NCBI RefSeq assembly: GCF_016908395.1
Contig: NZ_JAFBDU010000001.1
Location: 372,001 to 436,000, forward strand
DNA: 64,000 nt
DNA from: Metabacillus crassostreae
GTDB lineage: Bacteria; Bacillota; Bacilli; Bacillales; Bacillaceae
Direction: 5' to 3'
Of this stretch, positions 54,255 to 61,630 are shown in pieces (the stretch's first letter is position 1; each line of letters opens with the position of its first letter). A program made the translations under genes and the position numbers. Below the pieces are notes generated by a model. The model searched no databases and was not told where the DNA came from. It saw only the letters and a list, made by a program, of their open reading frames with translations.

Positions 54255-54824
54255 ATGAAAACGTATATATATATGGTTAGACATTGTGATTCGCCTAAAG
54301 AAGGAGAGGAAAGGACGAGAGGTTTAACCGAATTAGGAAGAAAGGGAGTTCGGAGTGTTACAGAGATTCTAAAGAAAGAGAAAATTGACCTCGTCGTTTC
54401 AAGCCCATACCTTCGTGCAACATTGACGGTGCAGCAGCTAGCGGAAGAATTAGGGCAAGAAGTTATGGTATATGAAGATTTTAGAGAAAGAGTTTTTACA
54501 GTAAAAGAGACTAGAATGTCTGACTCAGAGCTAATGCCTTTAGTAGAGAAATCCTTTGATGATGATAGCTTTTCATTAACTGGTGCAGAGTCAAATTCGG
54601 AATGCAGAAAGCGTGCAATAGAAATCTTACAGAAATTACTAATAACGCACAAAGGACGCAAGGTCGTTATTAGTACTCATGCAGTCATCATGACGCTAAT
54701 GATGGGCTATTATGACAAAAAATATGATTTGGATTTTCTATTAAATACAACTAAGCCAGATATATATAGAATGGAATTTGAGAATCAAGAATTGTTGCAG
54801 GTTGAAAGATTAGTTAATGGTTAA
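54255..54824 (+). CDS. Histidine phosphatase with RHC in place of RHG
   Basis: 189 residues. The catalytic motif reads M-V-R9-H10-C11-D, where the third residue is normally Gly. Other residues are in place: SSPYLRATLTVQQLA (about 55-69), the acid region ERVFTVKET, and STHAVIMTLM with the second His (about 139). Enzymes of this branch act on sugar phosphates, nucleotides and similar monoesters. GAGGTGC is 7-8 bases upstream. Confidence 0.85.
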   Translation: MKTYIYMVRHCDSPKEGEERTRGLTELGRKGVRSVTEILKKEKIDLVVSSPYLRATLTVQQLAEELGQEVMVYEDFRERVFTVKETRMSDSELMPLVEKSFDDDSFSLTGAESNSECRKRAIEILQKLLITHKGRKVVISTHAVIMTLMMGYYDKKYDLDFLLNTTKPDIYRMEFENQELLQVERLVNG

Positions 54825-54893
54825 TAGATTATCTGTTTGTTCTAATCTAGTTTTAGTTTTTGCACGAATATAAGGCACAGAAGGAGAACAGTC

Positions 54894-55139
54894 ATGAAAA
54901 TATTACTATCTAAATCTGCTATATGGATTTATAGCTTGATCTTTTTCTCTGTGATAGGAGTCGTTTTAGATATTGCTACGATAGGGGCAGAAGAATTTGC
55001 TTTATTTGAAGGTAATACGACAACAAGTAATGATGCAAAATTTCTACGAGCTATAAATAATTTATATTTTCCAGTCATCCTAATTATTCATTTATTTGTA
55101 CTAATCATATTTATAGTGAAACGAATGAAGAAAACCTAA
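54894..55139 (+). CDS. Small two-helix membrane protein
   Basis: 81 residues: helices at about 10-32 and 57-77 with a polar loop of ~25 residues (TIGAEEFALFEGNTTTSND) likely outside. GGAG precedes the ATG by about 10 bases. Not recognised. Confidence 0.55.
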   Translation: MKILLSKSAIWIYSLIFFSVIGVVLDIATIGAEEFALFEGNTTTSNDAKFLRAINNLYFPVILIIHLFVLIIFIVKRMKKT

Positions 55140-55178
55140 GAAGTAAGGTATAGCTGAATTTAGTAGAATTAAAAGTAA

Positions 55179-55217
55179 AAAAGCGGAATCATATTATTGA
55201 TCACCGCTTCCTTTTAT
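55179..55217. terminator. Terminator between convergent genes
   Basis: AAGCGG / CCGCTT with a 17-base inner region, A-tract before and CTTTTAT after. Confidence 0.55.
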
Positions 55218-55235
55218 ATAAGTTATTCAAACTAA

Positions 55236-55511
55236 TTAACTTGCTGATTGCGATCCTTTTGCATTTATAACTAAGATTGTAAGTAAGCATAAACAGATTA
55301 CAAACACAGGTAAAATAAAATTAGTTATGTAAGGATTATTTACAAGGGAACTTAACATAAGTAAAGCTCCAAGAATGGAATAAAAGGCTATCGCAATCTT
55401 TGGTTTCTGTTTAAATCCTGCTGGAGCTACTAGCCATTTATACTTTTCTTTATTTACCGTTATTAAAAGAGCACAAATAATACTCAAAAAACCTAAAAAT
55501 GATAAACTCAT
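55236..55511 (-). CDS. Small three-helix membrane protein
   Basis: 91 residues: helices at about 3-18, 38-57 and 63-85, with a basic loop NKEKYKWLVAPAGFKQKPK after the first. AAAGGAGG lies 6 bases upstream of the ATG. Family not recognised. Confidence 0.65.
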   Translation of the reverse strand: MSLSFLGFLSIICALLITVNKEKYKWLVAPAGFKQKPKIAIAFYSILGALLMLSSLVNNPYITNFILPVFVICLCLLTILVINAKGSQSAS

Positions 55512-55605
55512 CTTTTACCTCCTTTACAAATGGAATATTTAGTAAATAAATTTTATCACATACTACAGCATTTAAATACAATAACTGTAAAGAAATTAGA
55601 AAGGC

Positions 55606-55953
55606 GTGAATTTCATTTTTGTTCTAATTTTAAAAATATTGCTTACATGTGGAATAATTATTGGATTTCTTTTTGCTTTAAAAAAAGATATGAAAAAGCT
55701 AAAAAACGAACAACAAATACACCCTTTACATATCATGTTTGAATTGTCTTTTTTTATAGGAAGTTTACTTTATGCGATTAGTCTCTTACTATTTGATTTC
55801 TTACTTCTGGGGAAGATTGCATTGGGTATCATAACTGTTGGTCTAATTTATAACTGTATAATAAATTGGAGTTTAAATACACTATTCAAATCTATTTTAG
55901 CAATATCTGGATTAATAGGATCTCTATATTTGTATATTCAGCTTTATCACTAA
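55606..55953 (+). CDS. Four-helix membrane protein
   Basis: 115 residues with helices near 4-24, 43-63, 69-87 and 94-112 and a Lys-rich loop KKDMKKLKNEQQ after the first. The GTG start has AAAGG only 1-2 bases upstream, so the start may lie a few codons further in. Confidence 0.55.
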   Translation: MNFIFVLILKILLTCGIIIGFLFALKKDMKKLKNEQQIHPLHIMFELSFFIGSLLYAISLLLFDFLLLGKIALGIITVGLIYNCIINWSLNTLFKSILAISGLIGSLYLYIQLYH

Positions 55954-56121
55954 ATATAAACTTGTTTTTTATTTAATTTACTCTTTGGTTTTGAATTATA
56001 AGTCAAGGAACTCAAAGAAAAGTTTTCATATTACGTTAATTTGTAGATTAACATATTTGATAGTAGTAATATTTTTCAGCTGTATTTTAGTGTTTGTTTG
56101 AATTATAAGAGGTGGACAACA

Positions 56122-56634
56122 GTGAAGAAAAACGTTGAAAAGAAATTATTTAGTTTAATGTCTGGTGAATTTTTTGCATTAGTCATGTTTGCATTTCTTT
56201 GGGTACTATATATTAATATTTTGGATACATTCGACGCTCATCTTACTTCTTTAGAAAACATCTATGCCTTTCTTTTGCTCGAATTTATTCTTTTACAGGG
56301 CAGTATCTATTGGTATTTAAAATGGAGTAAAGTCAAACATAACAAAAGCTATCATTTATCACAAAGACAATTACATGTATTCCGTTGGTTTAGAAGAATT
56401 AACGTGCTCTTATTATGTATAGGTCTTTTTATCTATCTGAAAAATATTGGATACTCTCCAATTACTTTCAATGGATTTTATTTATTTTTGTACTGCTTTG
56501 CTTTAATAGAATACATAAACTATTATCATCTTCGCCTATCTTATCTAACTTCACAAGAGTTAAAAGAATTGCTTCACCAAAAGGGGTTTAGGCGCTCTAT
56601 TTTAGCAAGAGAGCTTCGTAATATGAATAATTAA
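56122..56634 (+). CDS. Membrane protein, four helices
   Basis: 170 residues: a basic start KKNVEKKL, helices at about 15-37, 43-64, 90-108 and 113-133, and a C-terminal cytoplasmic tail with a helical, basic end (RGFRRSILARELRN). GTG 56122 has AGAGGTGG 6-7 bases upstream. Convergent with the 33-residue peptide gene; repeat copy 2 lies between them. Confidence 0.6.
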   Translation: MKKNVEKKLFSLMSGEFFALVMFAFLWVLYINILDTFDAHLTSLENIYAFLLLEFILLQGSIYWYLKWSKVKHNKSYHLSQRQLHVFRWFRRINVLLLCIGLFIYLKNIGYSPITFNGFYLFLYCFALIEYINYYHLRLSYLTSQELKELLHQKGFRRSILARELRNMNN

Positions 56635-56658
56635 ATCCAGCTTTTTTAGGTTATAAGA

Positions 56659-57012
56659 AAAAGAGGCTGGGACATAATTAAAGAAATCATATAAAAAGAG
56701 GAATAAATCTAAATCAGTTAAGTTAAAAAAATAAGTTCGTTTCATTATGCTGCAGACACTCGCTTTCCACGGGGAGGAAGCTAAGCCTCCTCGGCACAAG
56801 CGCCTGTGGGGTCTTAGCCTTTCCTCTATTCCCGTAGGAGTCGAGTGTCTTCCGCTCCATTCCACTAGTTCTTAAAAATCGTATACAAAATCAAAAAATC
56901 TATTGAAAATGGCAAGTAAAAACCCGAACTATTAGGCGAATGATTAATTAAAATATCACCTTATAATTCGGGTTTATCACTAGCTTAAAATACCTATGTC
57001 CCAGCCTCTTTT
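56659..57012. repeat. Element with 18-bp perfect terminal inverted repeats, copy 2
   Basis: The left end AAAAGAGGCTGGGACATA (56659-56676) and the right end TATGTCCCAGCCTCTTTT (56995-57012) are exact reverse complements. A GC-rich centre (GCAGACACTCGCTTTCCACG ... GTAGGAGTCGAGTGTCTTCC) and an inner AAACCCGAA / TTCGGGTTT pair complete it. It aligns with copy 1 over its length. No transposase is encoded; it looks like a MITE-like repeat that may also end transcription both ways. Confidence 0.8.
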
Positions 57013-57017
57013 AAGGT

Positions 57018-57119
57018 TTAACCGTTTCCTAACTTTTCTTGAAAGTAACTCCAAGCTGCCATTGACCAAGCAGATACAATATTTCCAACAAAAGATAATA
57101 CACTAGTAAGAAGATCCAT
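57018..57119 (-). CDS. 33-residue hydrophobic/amphipathic peptide
   Basis: ATG at 57119 (minus strand) has AAGGAG 9 bases upstream. The peptide reads MDLLTSVLSFVGNIVSAW then SMAAWSYFQEKLGNG. Two Trp, a helical hydrophobic core, no obvious leader and few charges are features seen in leaderless bacteriocins, phenol-soluble-modulin-like peptides and short membrane toxins, but it matches no family I know. The stop codon is next to the right end of repeat copy 2. Confidence 0.5.
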   Translation of the reverse strand: MDLLTSVLSFVGNIVSAWSMAAWSYFQEKLGNG

Positions 57120-57279
57120 TATTATCACTCCTTTTAGGTATTATCCTATATTCTTACTTGTAATTACCATATTTTTCTGTTGATATCCAATGGGGGGGAA
57201 AGATATTTATAAAGAGAAAGAGAACCCTATATAAGAGTTCTCTTAATTACTAATATTCTCTATGTATTGACGATTCCTG

Positions 57280-57564
57280 TTATGTTAATGAAGAAGCAAT
57301 ATTGTTTAAGCCTTCAAGAATCGTTGGTTTATTTCCACCACAATAAAATGATGTAACTAATTGATAGCATGTATCTTGATTAATTAAAAAGCATTTGTGT
57401 GTTCCCATTTCATAGACAAAGTAATTTTGCTCTTCACCTTTTAACGCATCAAACACTTTATATTTTTCAAGTTCAAATAATTCTCTTGCCCCATTTTGAG
57501 CTAGATCAAGAAACTCTTCTCTCGATACTTCTCTTAGTGCCACTAAATCCACTTTTTCGTTCAT
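57280..57564 (-). CDS. Hypothetical 94-residue protein
   Basis: Acidic N-terminal half with a helix (REVSREEFLDLAQNGARELFELEKYKVFDAL), then a strand-rich part with Cys at KCFLINQDTCYQL and FYCGGNKP. No signal peptide. GGAGGTTATAAC precedes the ATG. It is upstream of the 33-residue peptide gene on the same strand, 160 bases apart, and could be its partner, but this is a guess. Confidence 0.5.
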   Translation of the reverse strand: MNEKVDLVALREVSREEFLDLAQNGARELFELEKYKVFDALKGEEQNYFVYEMGTHKCFLINQDTCYQLVTSFYCGGNKPTILEGLNNIASSLT

Positions 57565-57809
57565 GTTATAACCTCCAGTAATTATCTATAATTTGTTACC
57601 TGAAAACGTAACTTCTATATAAAGAGATGTTTGTCAGGCTGTTATTAAAAAGAATTTTTTTTGTGAACATAATTCATGCTTTGTTTTATTATTTGCTCGT
57701 AAATTCTATCATAATTTTATTTTTAAGTGGTAACCATCTGTTTCAAATATGTAGATATTATTAATAGTTCCCGAATATGTCATATTAAAACATTGTTGTT
57801 AATGTTTTA

Positions 57810-57848
57810 AAGGAGGGGTAATCCATTTTAATGAGGATTACACCCTTT
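57810..57848 (+). other. Stem-loop covering a Shine-Dalgarno-like sequence
   Basis: GTAATCC / GGATTAC, extended by GGG / CCC and AAA / TTT, encloses AAAGGAGGGG. An ATG at 57831 lies in the loop region and opens a 36-codon Leu/Phe/Cys-rich frame. The tail is not a T run, so a plain terminator is unlikely. Confidence 0.4.
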
Positions 57849-57870
57849 AAATTATCTATTCGGTCGGGAT

Positions 57871-57939
57871 ATTTGCTATGTTGTCTATTATATTTGCTCT
57901 TTTTTGATTATATTTGCTTCTTTTCTATATTTATTTGCT
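57871..57939. repeat. Four ATTTGCT repeats in 20-21 bp phase
   Basis: ATTTGCT occurs at 57871, 57892, 57912 and 57933, spaced 21, 20 and 21 bp, close to two helical turns. The DNA between copies is T-rich. Could be a decayed 21-bp tandem repeat or a phased protein-binding array. Confidence 0.6.
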
Positions 57940-58108
57940 AGTTTGAACGTTTTATTTGAACTAATTCAAGATATATTAGTTTTTCGACAACAAACGACAA
58001 ATCACATTGCAAAACCAACTATTTAATCATCTAAACTTTTACATACCTAGAAGTAACTATCTATAAAAGCTTTTTGCTTGTTTATGTATATCTAACCTTT
58101 TTCGTTTA

Positions 58109-58277
58109 GTGGTTGAAAAATGGGGAGAAGGAACCTGGACTATTGATCAACAAACAGATGTACATGAGGCAAAAATGTTAAGCCTAGATATTAGTAAAGC
58201 TAAACATCAGTTAAATTGGACTCCTAGGTGGGGGATCAATGAAACAGTTAAAAAAAGTCGCATGGTATAAATCCTAA
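58109..58277 (+). pseudogene. Fragment of CDP-glucose 4,6-dehydratase (RfbG-like)
   Basis: The frame from 58109 gives VVEKWGEGTWTIDQ, then HEAKMLSLDISKAKHQLNWTP and RWGINETVKK. This is the C-terminal part of RfbG-type short-chain dehydratases. One extra A in the run near 58252 breaks the last residues: without it the protein continues V-A-W-Y-K. The 5' part is missing. It is a remnant of a nucleotide-sugar gene cluster. Confidence 0.7.
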
Positions 58278-58345
58278 AAAAATTGTGATATATACAATTT
58301 ATGTAAAAGGCAGATAGAAGATTACTGCACTAGTAAGTAATTTAA

Positions 58346-58374
58346 AGAGCCCCTTTAATTGGAGGGGCTTTTTA
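58346..58374 (+). terminator. Intrinsic terminator
   Basis: AGCCCCT / AGGGGCT with an 8-base loop and five T follows the RfbG fragment, probably left over from its original operon. Confidence 0.7.
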
Positions 58375-58464
58375 AATAAATCTTAGAGATCTTAACTAAT
58401 TATTACCTACTAGCAATTGGATGTTGTTTTACGCGAATAAATAACTCACACAATTATTTCACTA

Positions 58465-59106
58465 TTATGTTAGAATCTTCTCGAAATAATCCCTACCATT
58501 TTCTTTCTTTTTCTCAAAACCCATTTTTCGTAAATACTCGATATGTTCTTCATGAGTTGTATAGCTAATTAGTCTGTTATAGCCTTTATTTAAAAAGTGG
58601 TCTTTGCTGTTTTCATAAATAAAGCTACCGATTTTAAAATCTCTATATTCTGGAATAACAAAATCAAGTTCAACCTTTAACGTATTTTCATCGTGCTTAG
58701 ACCCTAAAAATACACCTGCTGGTACCATGTTTCGTAAAATATAAAAGCTCACTTCGTAATGATTTGCTATGAGCTTAGCGGGATCTGTGAATTTCTTAAG
58801 TCCTTCTTTATAAAATTCTAGGAAGTGGTTAAAATACTCTGAATCCTTCTCAATAGGGAGGAGCTTAAAGTATTCTTGCTTAGCGCTAGCACTATATATT
58901 TTCACAAGATAGTAAATATTAATAATTACGATCCCTAAGTTCATAAAGCCTACAGGTAAAGCACCAATTAAAAATCCATTAAGTGAAAACAAGCTAGATC
59001 CGATTAAATTAACCCATCTAAGCTTGATTATTGAACTCATTAATAAAGAAATAAGCACAATAAGAGAAGCTAAGTATCCTAACCATTCAAACCAATTAAT
59101 TTCCAT
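58465..59106 (-). CDS. Membrane domain (YgjV-like) fused to a GNAT-like domain
   Basis: 213 residues. The first ~75 hold three transmembrane helices (about 7-25, 31-50, 53-72) with LRWVNLIGSSLFSLNGFLIGALP, a pattern like YgjV and PQ-loop proteins. The rest is soluble and ends with a GNAT-like C-terminal half: ELDFVIPEYRDFKIGSFIYEN and YNRLISYTTHEEHIEYLRKMGFEKK. The acetyl-CoA loop is weak (Y-R-D-F-K-I-G). Minus strand; the start ATG lacks a strong site. Confidence 0.65.
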   Translation of the reverse strand: MEINWFEWLGYLASLIVLISLLMSSIIKLRWVNLIGSSLFSLNGFLIGALPVGFMNLGIVIINIYYLVKIYSASAKQEYFKLLPIEKDSEYFNHFLEFYKEGLKKFTDPAKLIANHYEVSFYILRNMVPAGVFLGSKHDENTLKVELDFVIPEYRDFKIGSFIYENSKDHFLNKGYNRLISYTTHEEHIEYLRKMGFEKKKENGRDYFEKILT

Positions 59107-59676
59107 ACCTCATGAAAACCCCTTTCGTAAATAAACAAGATAATTTTAAATAATAAAAATAGGTACATTTTCTAATCATGACAAGATATTGCTTGCATTC
59201 AGTCGATTATTATAGTTTTGACAATTAATAAATTTACTAACAAGTGTACTCCTTTTCTATTAGGGAGTATGCTAAATAAGGTGTATCTAAATGGTTTATT
59301 AGTATAAACGTTTAATACTTTTTCAATATTATTCTTTGGAATATCGGTCTATTTATACCATATTTAACAATGTTCCTTTTCTTTTGGAAAAATAAATGGA
59401 TATTTTAACTTTTTTTCAATAGTGTAAGCTTATTAGCAAATGAATGATGAGATGTCATTTTTGTTATTATCTTTCGTATATTCTTTCAAATTGTTCTTAG
59501 TAACCAGTAAAGATTTTAGTTGATTAGGTTGATTTGAAAATTTAAGTTCTTGTATTCGAGAGTGTTTTCGGTTTAGACGGAAACTAGCACATTTTTTGAT
59601 AGTAATTACATTTGCCCTTCCTTCTTAATATGTTAAACGTATAATACATTAAGAATTAATAAGGGGGTGTAATTTA
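59107..59676. other. 570-bp AT-rich intergenic region
   Basis: No gene seen. A small stem TACTCC / GGAGTA lies near 59248-59270. Just before the next gene, CGTATAATA (59638-59646) could be a sigma-A -10 without a good -35, or, less likely, a mother-cell sigma-K-type element with one mismatch to CATAnnnTA. Confidence 0.4.
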
Positions 59677-59895
59677 ATGGGAAACTATAGAAGAAATAAT
59701 AACAATGTAGCAGGTGTTTCTGATGAAAAATTAGAGCGTTTAGCTGATATTTTCGATGAAGACTTTAAAGTTCCTGTACGTGCATCAATTGATGGAGAAG
59801 ATTTTTGTGATGCTGTTCGTCGTTGCTTAATTAATGACCTTGTTAATGGTCTGTTAGATGAAGAAGATCGCCCGAAAAAACGTCATAGATACTAA
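59677..59895 (+). CDS. Small protein, paralogue A of unknown family
   Basis: 72 residues. The core reads LADIFDEDFKVPVRASIDGEDFCDAVRRCLINDLVNGLLDEED and the end is basic (RPKKRHRY). It shares this core with the gene 210 bases downstream (FDEDFKV, FC-AVRRCLLND, DEDD). No membrane segment. GGGGGTG lies 9 bases before the ATG. Its own hairpin terminator follows, so both paralogues are separately regulated. Confidence 0.65.
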   Translation: MGNYRRNNNNVAGVSDEKLERLADIFDEDFKVPVRASIDGEDFCDAVRRCLINDLVNGLLDEEDRPKKRHRY

Positions 59896-59911
59896 CAAAA
59901 AGTAGTAATAG

Positions 59912-59942
59912 ATTCCGATTGAACATCAATCGGAATTTATTA
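59912..59942 (+). terminator. Terminator of paralogue A
   Basis: An 11-bp perfect stem (ATTCCGATTGA / TCAATCGGAAT) with a 3-base loop and TTTATT tail. Confidence 0.8.
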
Positions 59943-60107
59943 TCGAAACCAACTTTCTGTTTCAAGATCTACTTCAAAAGTTTACTATCATTCACCAAAA
60001 CGTATCTCAGTTAAACCTCTAGTTTAACCTAGATGATAAAAAGGCTGATTAATCTAGGAAAATCGTTACATTCTTTTTTAATTTTTATATCGGAAGGAGG
60101 ATTTACA

Positions 60108-60344
60108 ATGATAAGAAGAGAATACGACAGAAATGGTAACCAAACCTATTATAAACGATCAGTTTTAGATTCAGATAAAGTAGAAAATCTAGCAGGAGTT
60201 TTCGATGAAGACTTTAAAGTCAAAGTCAATGCTTTTATTGAGGGTGAAGTTTTTTGTAATGCAGTCCGTCGTTGTCTACTCAATGACCTCATTGCAGGAG
60301 CTATGGATGAAGATGACAATAATAGACAAAAGAAACACTACTAG
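60108..60344 (+). CDS. Small protein, paralogue B of unknown family
   Basis: 78 residues from ATG 60108 (GGAAGGAGG 6-7 bases upstream; the longer frame from 60033 has no site). The core LAGVFDEDFKVKVNAFIEGEVFCNAVRRCLLNDLIAGAMDEDD parallels paralogue A, with a variable N-terminus (YDRNGNQTYYKRS). The invariant Cys-Asn/Asp-Ala-Val-Arg-Arg-Cys pair is notable. No function is suggested. A clear terminator follows. Confidence 0.65.
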   Translation: MIRREYDRNGNQTYYKRSVLDSDKVENLAGVFDEDFKVKVNAFIEGEVFCNAVRRCLLNDLIAGAMDEDDNNRQKKHY

Positions 60345-60365
60345 TTTTGAAAAAAATAAAACATG

Positions 60366-60400
60366 AGGCTAGGATCTATTCTTTTCCTAGCCTATATTTT
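60366..60400 (+). terminator. Terminator of paralogue B
   Basis: AGGCTAGGA / TCCTAGCCT, 9 bp, with a 10-base loop and ATATTTT. Confidence 0.75.
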
Positions 60401-60583
60401 ACAGATTTATGGAGAAAGTCACGTATATGTAATCTGTTGTATAAAATAGCTCTTCATTCGAGGGGTTTTAATGAAATATTTTAAATAGAGAAGAGCTCTA
60501 AATTTACATAAAAATAAATGGTACATCATCTGAGTCATTCCACAATTGAGAGAAGAAAAGAAAATGAGTGGAGAGATAAATGT

Positions 60584-61472
60584 AGTGAGGATAAAAAGAG
60601 TTGTTTTATTATTTTTAACTGATTGGATCAACTAGTTTTATATTTCTCCCACCAATAGTTTTGCATTTAAAGGGAGGGAGATAATCGCATAAAACGGTTT
60701 GCTTGATTTACGTGATATGAACTTTAATGAACATAAATATGTAGAAATGAGCGGAGAATGGGGGATTTATTGGGATAAACTTGTAGGACCTGAACAATGT
60801 CTGAACATCCGACAGTTTTTGTATCCTTTCCGCATATGTGGATGGGTACTGAACTGAATAATGAGACATTATCAGGTGTGGGATATGCCACATATGAATT
60901 GAATATTAAAGTAAATGAAGATAGCCTTACAACGCAAAAAGCACTTTATTTACCACTTATTTCTAATATGTCGAAGCTATGGATTAACGGGTTGTTAGTT
61001 AGCATATAGGGGAAGTAGGTATAAACCCTAAAAATGAATATCCAGCACTGTTTTAATGATTGATATAGATTTCTTTAAGTTATTTAATGATACATACGGA
61101 CATCAAAAGGGTGATGAAATTTTAAAATTAGTTGCTCAATCTTTGAAAAATAGAGTAGATATGTCCGAGGGTTTCTTTGCAAGGTACGGGGGAGAAGAAT
61201 TCTTTGTTTTATTAAATGGGAAAACGGTTGAAGAAGTTGTTGATATTGCTAAAGATTTGAATAAGGTTATTCATAAATTAAAAATCAAACATCAAACCTC
61301 AACAGTTACTAACAGCGTAACCATTAGTATTGGTATTGCTCATTCTACTTCAACGTATCCTATAGAAAAAGATCAACTCATCCAGAAAGCTGATGAAGTT
61401 CTGTACCATTCTAAAGAAATAGGTAGGAATTCTGTATCATTGTATTACCAAAATAAGGTGATTCAATACTAA
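60584..61472 (+). pseudogene. Decayed diguanylate cyclase with DISM-like sensor domain
   Basis: Pieces of one gene can be read in shifting frames. An N-terminal signal/membrane start (RIKRVVLLFLTDWIN, then a stop), GLLDLRDMNF and MSGEWGIYWDKLVGPEQ, then FVSFPHMWMGTELN ... YATYELNIKV, LWINGLLV and GEVGINPKNEYP belong to a 7TMR-DISM-type sensor domain. A large deletion then joins to MIDIDFFKLFNDTYGHQKGDE and RYGGEEFFVLL, the GGDEF domain with an intact GGEEF. At least three frameshifts or stops and the missing membrane core make it non-functional, though the GGDEF frame 61056-61472 is open. Confidence 0.7.
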
Positions 61473-61541
61473 TAAATATCATAAAATAACCTTTAAAGTG
61501 AATGGATGTAACGGAAATTAACAACTTGTAAAAGCGAAAAA

Positions 61542-61590
61542 ATAGCGCTAATGTTGGTTTAGTAAGGTACAACCAACATTAGCGCTATAG
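61542..61590. terminator. Bidirectional terminator
   Basis: An 18-bp perfect stem (ATAGCGCTAATGTTGGTT / AACCAACATTAGCGCTAT) with an 11-base loop lies between the decayed cyclase and the minus-strand glucanase gene. Confidence 0.8.
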
Positions 61591-61630
61591 CTATTCTTTT
61601 TAGTTTATATACATTATAAATTTGTTTTCT

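Larger units (their letters stand above)
57565..58108. other. Non-coding stretch with hairpin and phased repeat
   Basis: This region has no convincing full-length gene. It contains a strong hairpin at 57810-57848 and a phased ATTTGCT repeat at 57871-57939, described separately. A 36-codon frame at 57831-57941 is possible but doubtful, because T-rich DNA gives Leu/Phe-rich translations by chance. Confidence 0.45.

Noticed and set aside
54236-54661. 141-codon minus-strand frame
   Set aside because: It lies entirely opposite the histidine phosphatase, which has full catalytic motifs, so it is a shadow frame.
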